Part shown: positions 1 to 4,817 of the stretch, in pieces
Position numbering within the stretch: position 1 is the stretch's first letter
Layout: each line of letters opens with the position of its first letter
From: Lachnoclostridium sp. UBA2905
GTDB taxonomy: Bacteria; Bacillota; Clostridia; Lachnospirales; Lachnospiraceae
Direction: 5' to 3'
Assembly (NCBI GenBank): GCA_002349525.1
Contig: DEDL01000030.1
Span: 5,500 to 15,312, forward strand
DNA length: 9,813 nucleotides
Position numbers and translations under genes: made by a program
Notes under the pieces: model-generated
Told to the model about the DNA's origin: nothing
Databases searched by the model: none
Seen by the model: the letters and a program-made list of their open reading frames with translations, nothing else

Positions 1-22
1 ATCGCATTATCTGTATTCGTGA

Positions 23-307
23 CGAATCTGTTTAAGATTCAGAGGCGAATACTTTGTACTCTTTTGCATCTGTTCCAACTCTGGTATGGCTGGAGCAGAT
101 GTAAGAGTTGGAAACTGCAAATATCTGCTTAATCAGCAGACACTAATTAGTGGAAATGATAAGGTGAGGAGAGTGTCATATGCACCTCAGTTTGCCGGTA
201 TTAATGCAAATGAACAGCAGGTAGCAGAGCAAGGTACTGTTGCTGTAGTAAGCTTTGAATCTGAAAAAACCAGGAAAGCAGCTAAAGGCAGTGCGGCAGC
301 GATATAA
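23..307 (+). pseudogene. Unrecognised coding remnant
   Basis: A frame is open from just after a TGA at 20-22 to a TAA at 305-307. The first ATG is at 86, but no ribosome binding site precedes it, so it is not a convincing start. From about 160 the codons look like real protein: a hydrophilic tail with SYAPQFAGINANEQQ and a Lys/Ala-rich C-terminus ending GSAAAI. I do not recognise the family. It may be the 3' end of a gene whose upstream part lies outside the window or has been frameshifted away; two other frames near the left edge stop at 33-35 and 130-132. A perfect 10-bp inverted repeat (73-82 and 104-113) overlaps the ATG. Function unknown, and even coding status is uncertain. Confidence 0.3.
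73..113. repeat. 10-bp perfect inverted repeat
   Basis: TTCCAACTCT at 73-82 is the exact reverse complement of AGAGTTGGAA at 104-113, with a 21-nt loop. A second short inverted pair (CATCTG/CAGATG) lies just outside and inside the arms. No T-run follows, so it is not an intrinsic terminator. It could be an operator, or the scar of a rearrangement in the remnant that spans it. Confidence 0.4.
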
Positions 308-410
308 GTCAGATATAAGTGTCAGATATAAGTCAGATATATAAGTCAAAGAAATATGGTAGAGAAAAGATCTGCGATATAAGTAAAAGATATATGTCAG
401 CGATATAAGA
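301..410. repeat. Degenerate GATATAAGTCA repeat patch
   Basis: About seven copies of an 11-bp GATATAAGTCA-like unit are visible: 301-311, 312-320, 325-335, 336-348, 376-384, 389-399 and about 402-410. The first four are nearly head to tail; the rest are interrupted by unrelated bases. The patch begins over the stop of the upstream remnant. It resembles slippage-generated AT-rich intergenic sequence; no function can be read from it. Confidence 0.6.
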
Positions 411-471
411 TATTCTGAAATATAATGATAAATATAAAATTTTGTATTTTTGAAAATTTAGGGGTTACATA

Positions 472-520
472 AGTCGTTTTTTTGTGTTACGATAGGCAAA
501 CGACTGAATATGGTTATATT
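472..520 (+). promoter_or_regulatory. Promoter with overlapping 8-bp dyad (candidate operator)
   Basis: A candidate promoter is TAGGCA (493-498), a 16-bp spacer, then TATATT (515-520), which would start RNA at about 527. AGTCGTTT (472-479) and its exact reverse complement AAACGACT (498-505) form a dyad with 18 bases between the arms. The right arm overlaps the last base of the -35 and the start of the spacer, where a bound repressor would block polymerase. The regulator is not in the window. The dyad is certain; the promoter and its regulation are inferred. Confidence 0.4.
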
Positions 521-530
521 GGAAACGCAC

Positions 531-597
531 AATCCTCCTAGGATGATAACGAACAACACATACAGTAGAGTTCATTATTATTCCAGGAGGATTTTTT
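531..597 (+). promoter_or_regulatory. Long leader hairpin that contains the Shine-Dalgarno, followed by T6
   Basis: Positions 531-554 pair with 570-593 around a 15-nt loop. Of 24 base-pair positions, 20 are Watson-Crick, two are G-U (545/579, 542/582) and two are A-C mismatches (550/574, 540/584). The outer nine pairs are AATCCTCCT (531-539) with AGGAGGATT (585-593), so the ribosome binding site AGGAGG (585-590) is buried in the stem. The stem runs into TTTTTT (592-597) and the ATG is at 598. The same structure could therefore act as an intrinsic terminator, as a translational lock, or both. No alternative fold or ligand-binding core is visible, and I match it to no known riboswitch class. 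Confidence 0.6.
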
Positions 598-798
598 ATG
601 CTAAAAAACAAATTTCAAGAAGTAATTTTCACAATCATCATGGCAACAGTAATGGTTTACGGAATGGTAGTTTACAATGTTGCCCTTAACATGGGTGAGA
701 TGACAAACCAGACATTTCTTATTGCACTTCACGAACTGCCAATTAAAATGCTGGCAAAATGCCAATTAAAATGCTTGTATAATTCTAATAAAAATTGA
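598..798 (+). pseudogene. Truncated DUF2798 family membrane protein
   Basis: The ORF starts at an ATG seven bases after a perfect AGGAGG. Residues 1-48 (MLKNKFQEVIFTIIMATVMV onward, to LIALHELPI) match my memory of the N-terminal half of DUF2798 proteins: short membrane proteins with two hydrophobic helices and unknown function, common in Firmicutes. The first helix is intact (about residues 8-30). After HELPI the expected second helix is missing and replaced by KMLAKCQLKCLYNSNKN, a tail partly encoded by a 23-bp tandem duplication (737-775). The stop overlaps the 3' end of the convergent Nudix gene. The start and control region look intact but the product is probably non-functional. DUF2798 assignment is from recalled family sequence, not a search. 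Confidence 0.6.
737..775. repeat. 23-bp tandem duplication (16 bp repeated exactly)
   Basis: TGCCAATTAAAATGCT occurs at 737-752 and again at 760-775, a spacing of 23 bp. The unit is not a multiple of three, so it shifts the DUF2798 frame. With one copy removed in silico the frame still stops within a few codons, so the gene had lost its 3' half independently. The junction TGGCA-AAA-TGCCA (752-764) is a small hairpin; on the minus strand it lies just downstream of the Nudix stop and could be a weak terminator. Confidence 0.65.
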
Positions 799-1246
799 GG
801 TGCTTTTCTACAAGCTTATCACCTTCATATACGAGCTTAAGAGTGAAAAAGCTTTTTTCATCTTCAAGGAGATATTTTAGGAAAATAGCATCTCCTTCCC
901 ATGTTGGGAGAGTTGGAACAATGGCTTTGTCTACCCATTCAAGCTCTCCCTCATCGCATGTGGAAAGCTCACCGGTAAAATCATCGGCAGTAAAAAGACA
1001 CATCATTTCAGGATCGGCCTTATCACATACAAATGTTATTAAAGCCCGGAACTGATATGATGTAAGTGTCAGGCCAGTTTCTTCTTTTACTTCTCTTAAA
1101 AGGCATTCTTCCGGAGATTCATTGCCTTCGGCATGTCCGCCTACACCTATCCATTTATTTTCATTAATATCATTTTTCTTTTTTGTGCGGTGAAGCATAA
1201 GATATTTATCATTTTTCTCAATATAACAAAGAGTTGTTATCTTCAT
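785..1246 (-). CDS. Nudix hydrolase (MutT-like, 8-oxo-dGTP diphosphatase-like)
   Basis: The 153-residue cytosolic protein carries a complete Nudix box: G37-x5-E43-x7-R51-E52-V53-x-E55-E56-x-G58-L59. This loop binds Mg2+ and cleaves nucleoside-diphosphate-X substrates. The N-terminal strand (MKITTLCYIEKNDKYLMLHR) and NKWIGVGGHAEGNE region resemble the MutT/YtkD-type branch often annotated as 8-oxo-dGTP diphosphatase, which would clean oxidised nucleotides; the substrate cannot be told from sequence. The start is supported by GAAAGGA on the minus strand (plus positions 1255-1261), eight bases upstream. Its 3' end overlaps the tail of the broken DUF2798 frame by 14 bp, tail to tail. It has its own promoter, overlapping that of the divergent HD gene, and a leader of about 118 nt carrying short repeats. 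Confidence 0.9.
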   Translation of the reverse strand: MKITTLCYIEKNDKYLMLHRTKKKNDINENKWIGVGGHAEGNESPEECLLREVKEETGLTLTSYQFRALITFVCDKADPEMMCLFTADDFTGELSTCDEGELEWVDKAIVPTLPTWEGDAIFLKYLLEDEKSFFTLKLVYEGDKLVEKHLNFY

Positions 1247-1268
1247 AGTAAAAATCCTTTCTAATAAT

Positions 1269-1332
1269 CATGTAAAATAATCACGTAAAAAATCACGTAA
1301 AACAACCATGTAAAACAACCATGTAAAATAAT
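1269..1332. repeat. Five tandem 12-13 bp CAYGTAAAAYAAY repeats
   Basis: Units are CATGTAAAATAAT (1269-1281), CACGTAAAAAAT (1282-1293), CACGTAAAACAAC (1294-1306), CATGTAAAACAAC (1307-1319) and CATGTAAAATAAT (1320-1332). A decayed sixth begins CTGTAAAC at 1333. All lie between the Nudix start codon and its predicted promoter, so they would be transcribed in its 5' leader. They could be slippage products or an array of identical binding sites. Confidence 0.75.
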
Positions 1333-1361
1333 CTGTAAACAGACTTTTTTTTATCTTGCTT

Positions 1362-1391
1362 TTGTGCTAAAGTATAGTACGAAGATATAAT
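1362..1391 (+). promoter_or_regulatory. Sigma-A type promoter for the HD-domain gene
   Basis: TTGTGC (1362-1367), an 18-bp spacer and a perfect TATAAT (1386-1391). The start would be near 1398, giving a leader of about 68 nt. That leader contains a small hairpin, AAAATGC (1424-1430) with GCATTTT (1435-1441) around a 4-nt loop, and the AGGAG (1449-1453) before the ATG at 1466. Confidence 0.5.
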
Positions 1392-1399
1392 AATATCAA
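1371..1399 (-). promoter_or_regulatory. Sigma-A type promoter for the Nudix gene
   Basis: On the minus strand, TTGATA (plus 1394-1399), a 17-bp spacer, and TATACT (plus 1371-1376) form a good consensus promoter. Transcription would start near 1364 and run through the repeat array to the Nudix start at 1246. The promoter physically overlaps the forward promoter of the HD gene, so the two probably compete. Confidence 0.55.
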
Positions 1400-1465
1400 T
1401 TAATTTCTTACAAATATGAAAGAAAAATGCAGAGGCATTTTCATTATCAGGAGTGACAGATTATT

Positions 1466-2071
1466 ATGGAGCATATAGAGAGAAGTAATGCGCTTGATTT
1501 GTTGATAAAATATAATAAGGATTCATTTCATATTCAACACGCTTTTACCGTAGAGGCAGTTATGTGTTGGTATGCAAATGAGCTTGGATATGGTGCTGAT
1601 GCAGAGTATTGGGGAATTGTTGGTCTGCTTCATGATATAGATTTTGAATTGTATCCGGATGAGCATTGTCTTAAGGCACCGGAGCTTTTAAGGGAAGGCG
1701 GAGTTGGTGAAGATATTATTCATGCAGTATGCTCACACGGATATGGAATAACTGTTGGCTGTGGAAAGACAATTGAGGTGGAACCGGTCCATGAGATGGA
1801 AAAGGTTTTATTTGCTGCAGATGAGCTTACAGGACTTATATGGGCAGCTGCTCTTATGCGTCCTTCAAAGAGCACTAAAGACATGGAATTGAAATCTCTT
1901 AAGAAGAAGTACAAATCAAAGGGATTTGCAGCTGGATGCGACAGAGGTGTAATTGAAAGAGGAGCCGATATGCTTGGATGGGAGCTTGAAAAGCTTCTTG
2001 ATATGACACTTAAGGCAATGGCCGCATCAGAAGATACAATAAATGATAATATGAATGAATATACCATATGA
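1466..2071 (+). CDS. HD-superfamily phosphohydrolase (predicted)
   Basis: This 201-residue cytosolic protein shows the metal ligands of the HD superfamily in order: H25 (in HIQHAF), H56-D57 (GLLHDIDF), H91 (CSHGY) and D119 (AADELTG). HD enzymes use one or two metal ions to hydrolyse phosphate esters, often of nucleotides or signalling molecules. The exact substrate is unknown. The pattern fits small stand-alone HD hydrolases of the COG2316 type rather than HD-GYP or RelA/SpoT proteins. The C-terminal quarter (about residues 140-185) is Lys-rich and helical. AGGAG lies 12 bases before the ATG, slightly far. Downstream, 60 bp away, is a small DUF3006-like gene that may be co-transcribed; the gap holds only an AAATGCATTT palindrome and a weak ATTTC/GAAAT hairpin (2090-2102). 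Confidence 0.85.
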   Translation: MEHIERSNALDLLIKYNKDSFHIQHAFTVEAVMCWYANELGYGADAEYWGIVGLLHDIDFELYPDEHCLKAPELLREGGVGEDIIHAVCSHGYGITVGCGKTIEVEPVHEMEKVLFAADELTGLIWAAALMRPSKSTKDMELKSLKKKYKSKGFAAGCDRGVIERGADMLGWELEKLLDMTLKAMAASEDTINDNMNEYTI

Positions 2072-2131
2072 AAGCAAATGCATTTACCAATTTCAGTGAA
2101 ATGAGTGAAGAATAACAGAAAGGAAAATCCA

Positions 2132-2305
2132 ATGGAAACATTATATTATGAAGTAGTAAGTATTGATGGTGATTATGCAAATCTCAGACTTGTAGACAAG
2201 GCAGGCGGAGAATGCAAAATAGTTGCAAGAGCACTATTACCGGAAGAAATATACGAGGGCTGTAAACTTAAGTATGAATTATTGCAGTACAGCTTAATGA
2301 GTTGA
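2132..2305 (+). CDS. Small DUF3006-like protein
   Basis: I choose the ATG at 2132 because AGAAAGGA (2117-2124) sits seven bases upstream; an in-frame ATG at 2105 lies ahead of that site and has none of its own. The 57-residue product, METLYYEVVSIDGDYANL onward, has the layout of DUF3006-type small beta proteins: an 'IDGDYANL' strand, a polar turn (DKAGGE), and a 'VARALLPEEIYEGCKL' segment near residues 30-46. It has no signal peptide or membrane segment. Function is unknown. It probably shares the transcript of the HD hydrolase. The family link is by motif resemblance only; that it is a real gene is more certain than the family name. Confidence 0.6.
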   Translation: METLYYEVVSIDGDYANLRLVDKAGGECKIVARALLPEEIYEGCKLKYELLQYSLMS

Positions 2306-2350
2306 CAAAATATATATCTGATATATCTAACAATAATACTGGCAAAATCA

Positions 2351-2482
2351 TATAATAAGTGTTAGAATACATAAGTACATCCGTGCTAAAGGCGTGTGGC
2401 ATATGCCATATTACCCATGACTCTTTTTTCTATTGCGTAGGCTGTGTGGAGTTATCATGAGGTAGCGGGTGTATTTTTTTTT
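2351..2482 (+). ncRNA. Candidate structured small RNA or long terminator domain
   Basis: A perfect TATAAT (2351-2356; weak -35 TAACAA, 2328-2333) would start RNA near 2363. Positions 2376-2388 pair with 2463-2473: TACAUCCG and CUA on the left against UAG and CGGGUGUA on the right, with one U-G pair and a 2-nt bulge (2384-2385). A run of nine T (2474-2482) follows at once. The closed domain has two internal hairpins: TGGCATATGCCA (2397-2408), and CATGA-CTC (2416-2423) with GAG-tta-TCATG (2449-2459). That is a promoter-to-terminator unit of about 120 nt with three helices and no good ORF. I match it to no known class; 6S and SRP RNA do not fit. It could instead be the 3' end of the HD/DUF3006-like transcript. 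Confidence 0.4.
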
Positions 2483-2567
2483 GCCCCATATAGTATATTC
2501 TTTAAGGGCGGGATACTAAACTATATAACTTCAAATTGCATCAGGCTGCCCCATATGTTTGATATGA

Positions 2568-2602
2568 AAAAGGCTCCATACGTAAAATGTATGGAGCCTT
2601 TT
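2568..2602. terminator. Strong bidirectional intrinsic terminator
   Basis: AAAAGGCTCCATAC (2568-2581) and GTATGGAGCCTTTT (2589-2602) are perfectly complementary over 14 bp around a 7-nt loop. The stem ends in T4 on the plus strand and T5 on the minus strand. It can end transcripts from the HD side and from the convergent exporter gene (stop at 2717-2719). Confidence 0.8.
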
Positions 2603-2607
2603 GTGTA

Positions 2608-2695
2608 TGTAGATATGTCATGGTCATTACAGAAAAAAGGATGGCATATATGTTTGCAGCCCTTTTTTTCTGTAGATATGTCATGGTCATTACAG
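2608..2695. repeat. Two exact 25-bp direct repeats flanking a hairpin
   Basis: The 25-bp sequence at 2608-2632 (begins TGTAGATATG, ends TCATTACAG) recurs without change at 2671-2695. The 38 bases between can fold: AGAAAAAAGG (2631-2640) with CCTTTTTTTCT (2661-2671). The second copy runs into GGCT-aaaa-AGCC (2695-2706), a small hairpin just past the exporter stop. The block thus alternates hairpin and repeat. In one minus-strand frame the repeat reads CNDHDIST twice, but no start or gene context supports translation. Confidence 0.75.
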
Positions 2696-2716
2696 GCTAA
2701 AAAGCCGGGATAATAT

Positions 2717-4234
2717 TTAATTACAGTGTCTGAAGGTCTTGTCAGTAAGTATTCGTGCAAATATAAGTCCTAAAGGCAGGGCTATTATAATCATAACTGC
2801 AGATATAAACCATGTAACCGCATCAGACAGTGACATTATTCCAAAATTATATATTGCCTTGTACAGATAAAGTCCAGGTACCATAATGACAATAGATGGA
2901 ACGGTTAATGTTATTCTTGGATATCCACTGTTTTTCTTAATTACAGATGCTAAAAGTCCGGCAGTGAGAGCACCGATAAATGCAGCAGCTGCCGCAGGCA
3001 TGGCTGTGAAGTCTACAAGCTCAAGACGAAGTGTGTTGGCAAGGCAGCCAATCAGGGCAGCAGTTCCTGCCATTTTAAGTGAGCTGTTAAACATAAATGA
3101 AAATCCTAAAACTCCACAAAAGCTTGCAATAATGCGAAGTACAAGTCGAAGTACAGCATTCATATGGATTGGAGTAAAATCACTTGGTGTAAGATTAAGT
3201 ATCAGTGCCATAATCCACGCAAAAACAGTTGCTACAAGAACAATTATGCTTGAATATGTGAGTCTTTCAATTCCAGAACGCAGATCAAGCTTTGCAAGGT
3301 CAATTCCACTTGTGATAAATGGAAAACCTGGGATTATAAATAATATAGAGCACATATAACCGGGCTCATGTACCGAGGACACATTAAACATAACTTGTGC
3401 AAATTTCAGACACAAAGCATATATAAGACATGCCACTGATATTGAAACGGATATATTGAGCAGTAAGGTAAAATGCCTGTGTATCATTTTAGTTCTTATA
3501 TAATTACCTATTCCTGCCGCGATAAAGACTAAAAGCATCTCTATAACACCGCCACCAAGTAAAAAAGTAAAGGCTGCGCAGGCAAGAGCTGCTGCAAGGC
3601 CTAATTTTGCAGAGGAATAAAATGATGGAATGTGTTCAATGGTATCAAGCTCCTTGTGAATAGAAGCAGTAGTCATGTTACAGCCCCTGGCTTCTTTTTG
3701 AGGCCTTGCATCATTTTGAGTCAATGATTCATTATGTATTAATGCATCATTATGCCTTGCTGCATTATTTTGTGAAAATACGTGTTTTGTATTATCAATG
3801 TCATATGAAGATTCTAAAGTATTATTTTTATTGACAGTATCATCAGAAGTATCAGAGTGATCATATTCTGTAAAATTCTTTACAAACTGCTCTATACGAT
3901 ACAGCTTAGACGTATTAACACCAGTATTGGCAAGTGACAGAGACTGGGCTATACATTCGCTATTGTCAAAACAGTTAAAATGAATTGACATAAGACCAAC
4001 ATCAACGGAGCAGGTTACTCCAAGTTCCTTTGCAAGACGGTTCATGGAAGTACGTACACGCCATGCTCCAGTACCACAGGATAGCATTATAAGTCCCACT
4101 CGTCCGATTACTGATGCCTTATTAGCAAGAGAACTGTCTTTGATTTTTAACTTGCTATCACTGTCGGAATAGTTGTTCCATGGTATTTCCATATGATTTT
4201 TTTCAAGAGAAGCTGTGAAGTTTTTGCCTAACAT
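2717..4234 (-). CDS. Threonine/serine exporter, ThrE family (fused two-domain form)
   Basis: This 505-residue inner-membrane protein joins both halves of the ThrE family, which exports threonine and serine using the proton gradient. The N-terminal DUF1212 part shows GLIMLSCGTGAWRVRTSMNR (about 47-64) and SVDVGLMSIHF. Several membrane helices follow from about 210, including IIPGFPFITSGIDL (about 300-313). The C-terminal ThrE_2/DUF3815-like half has SIVIMVPGLYLYKA (about 447-460). The start is the ATG at 4234, because AAAGGAG lies just upstream within the codons that an ATG at 4255 would translate. Between the soluble segment and the first helix is an unusual hydrophilic insert (about 124-198) with five hexapeptide repeats. 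It diverges from thrS and is served by two copies of one promoter. Exporter family is secure; the exact amino acid is inferred from family and from the thrS neighbour. Confidence 0.88.
   Translation of the reverse strand: MLGKNFTASLEKNHMEIPWNNYSDSDSKLKIKDSSLANKASVIGRVGLIMLSCGTGAWRVRTSMNRLAKELGVTCSVDVGLMSIHFNCFDNSECIAQSLSLANTGVNTSKLYRIEQFVKNFTEYDHSDTSDDTVNKNNTLESSYDIDNTKHVFSQNNAARHNDALIHNESLTQNDARPQKEARGCNMTTASIHKELDTIEHIPSFYSSAKLGLAAALACAAFTFLLGGGVIEMLLVFIAAGIGNYIRTKMIHRHFTLLLNISVSISVACLIYALCLKFAQVMFNVSSVHEPGYMCSILFIIPGFPFITSGIDLAKLDLRSGIERLTYSSIIVLVATVFAWIMALILNLTPSDFTPIHMNAVLRLVLRIIASFCGVLGFSFMFNSSLKMAGTAALIGCLANTLRLELVDFTAMPAAAAAFIGALTAGLLASVIKKNSGYPRITLTVPSIVIMVPGLYLYKAIYNFGIMSLSDAVTWFISAVMIIIALPLGLIFARILTDKTFRHCN
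3683..3772 (-). repeat. 18-bp minisatellite encoding hexapeptide repeats in the exporter
   Basis: The exporter insert reads as five tandem hexapeptides: QNNAAR, HNDALI, HNESLT, QNDARP and QKEARG, with consensus (H/Q)-N-(D/E)-A-x-x, at residues about 155-184. At the DNA level this is a degenerate 18-bp tandem repeat. It keeps the frame, and copy number could vary without breaking the gene. Confidence 0.6.
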
Positions 4235-4314
4235 AAAAAATCTCCTTTGGGGCATATTTTTATATATGTGATTTAAATTGTATAATCGTATGATTAATAA
4301 ACGAATTTACGTAA

Positions 4315-4343
4315 AGTATACTATAAAATCATCAAAAATACAA
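4315..4343 (-). promoter_or_regulatory. Proximal promoter of the ThrE-family exporter
   Basis: On the minus strand, TTGTAT (plus 4338-4343), 17-bp spacer, TATACT (plus 4315-4320). The predicted start is near 4308, giving a leader of about 74 nt to the ATG at 4234. It lies in the first 76-bp unit. Confidence 0.6.
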
Positions 4344-4390
4344 AGTTGCCGTATAAAAATAATGGTTGATTAATAAACAAATCTACATAG

Positions 4391-4419
4391 AGTATACTAT
4401 AAAATCATCAAAAATACAA
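4391..4419 (-). promoter_or_regulatory. Distal promoter of the ThrE-family exporter (duplicate)
   Basis: This is the second copy of the exporter promoter, exactly 76 bp upstream: TTGTAT (plus 4414-4419), 17-bp spacer, TATACT (plus 4391-4396). Both boxes are unchanged while flanking bases differ, so both promoters could be active, raising exporter transcription. Confidence 0.55.
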
Positions 4420-4441
4420 AGCTGCCGTATAAAATTAATGG

Positions 4442-4470
4442 TTGATTATTAAATTTAAGCATGATATAAT
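4442..4470 (+). promoter_or_regulatory. thrS promoter
   Basis: TTGATT (4442-4447), 17-bp spacer and a perfect TATAAT (4465-4470). The start would be near 4477, at the beginning of the T-box leader. The -35 begins on the last base of the second 76-bp unit and continues into the decayed third copy. Confidence 0.7.
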
Positions 4471-4476
4471 CTCAAG

Positions 4477-4760
4477 TATATGTTAAAGGCGTTGAAGGAA
4501 AGAGTACCTTGTGTGGAACGGACAGAGAGAACAGCATTTGGTGGAAGCTGTTTGCGGGAAGATAAGGGAAGACCACTCCGGAGCTGTACGAGCAGGTTAT
4601 ATAATGTAATAGAATAATATGAATATTGTAATATTATAATCTATATAACTGAAGCGTTACCGTATTGTCACGTTACAGACTGTCTGAGTAAAATATAAGG
4701 TGGAACCGTGTTATGTAAGCACCCTTAGATTTCCGTTGGAGGTCTTTGGGTGTTATTTTA
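4477..4760 (+). promoter_or_regulatory. T-box riboswitch (tRNA-Thr sensing leader of thrS)
   Basis: T-box leaders bind uncharged tRNA and then prevent transcription termination. The hallmarks are present in order. Stem I starts near AGAGTA (4501-4506) and carries AGAGAG (4525-4530), a GGTGGAAG distal motif (about 4540-4547) and an AACAGC/GCTGTT helix. A probable stem III is GTTATATA (4596-4603) with TATATAAC (4642-4649). The T-box itself is AAGGTGGAACCGTG (4697-4710). Its TGGA would pair with a tRNA 3' end of discriminator U plus CCA, which I recall as usual for Firmicutes tRNA-Thr. A threonine specifier, ACC at 4572-4574, is plausible but its placement is uncertain. The class is secure and the downstream gene fits. 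Confidence 0.9.
4720..4759 (+). terminator. T-box intrinsic terminator and competing antiterminator
   Basis: CACCC (4720-4724) pairs with GGGTG (4748-4752); inner pairs are AGA/TCT (4727-4729, 4743-4745) and TCC/GGA (4732-4734 with 4738-4740) around a 3-nt loop, followed by TTATTTTATT. The same CACC (4720-4723) can pair instead with GGTG (4699-4702) in the T-box, forming the antiterminator. This mutual exclusion is the switch. Confidence 0.8.
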
Positions 4761-4817
4761 TTCATTAATTATTTTATGTTATATTGAATTTATTTGCTTA
4801 AGAAAGGAAGAAAAGTA

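Larger units (their letters stand above)
4291..4442. repeat. 76-bp tandem duplication in the exporter-thrS intergenic region
   Basis: Unit 1 (4291-4366) and unit 2 (4367-4442) align without gaps and differ at about six positions, nearly all transitions. A third, decayed start of the unit (TGATTATTAAAT, from 4443) runs into the thrS promoter. Each unit contains a minus-strand promoter. A near-exact ungapped copy implies an amplification that is not ancient. Confidence 0.9.

Noticed and set aside
795..1055. Forward ORF inside the Nudix gene
   Set aside because: Ser-rich antisense translation of a gene with an intact Nudix box.
1333..1352. CTGTAAACAG followed by a T-run as a terminator
   Set aside because: A 4-bp stem is too short; it is better explained as the decayed sixth unit of the leader repeat.
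2363..2482. 6S RNA or SRP RNA identity for the small RNA candidate
   Set aside because: It is too short for Firmicutes 6S RNA and lacks the conserved GGAA-loop and asymmetric-loop words of SRP RNA.
2608..2695. Possible minimal CRISPR array (25-bp repeat, 38-bp spacer, 25-bp repeat)
   Set aside because: Only two repeats, the spacer is self-complementary and A/T-run rich, the repeats lie among terminators, and no cas gene is near.
2444..2760. Overlapping ORFs on both strands (plus 2444-2713, minus 2521-2760)
   Set aside because: They lack ribosome binding sites, run across terminators and direct repeats, and have no recognisable domain.
2886..3359. 157-codon forward ORF inside the exporter gene
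   Set aside because: It is an antisense shadow of the well-supported ThrE-family gene; no independent start signal or family match.
4235..4255. ATG at 4255 as start of the exporter
   Set aside because: The seven extra codons consist of the ribosome binding site (AAAGGAG) of the ATG at 4234.
4794..4817. TTG at 4794 as start of thrS
   Set aside because: The extra codons overlap the AGAAAGGAAG site that correctly spaces the ATG at 4818.
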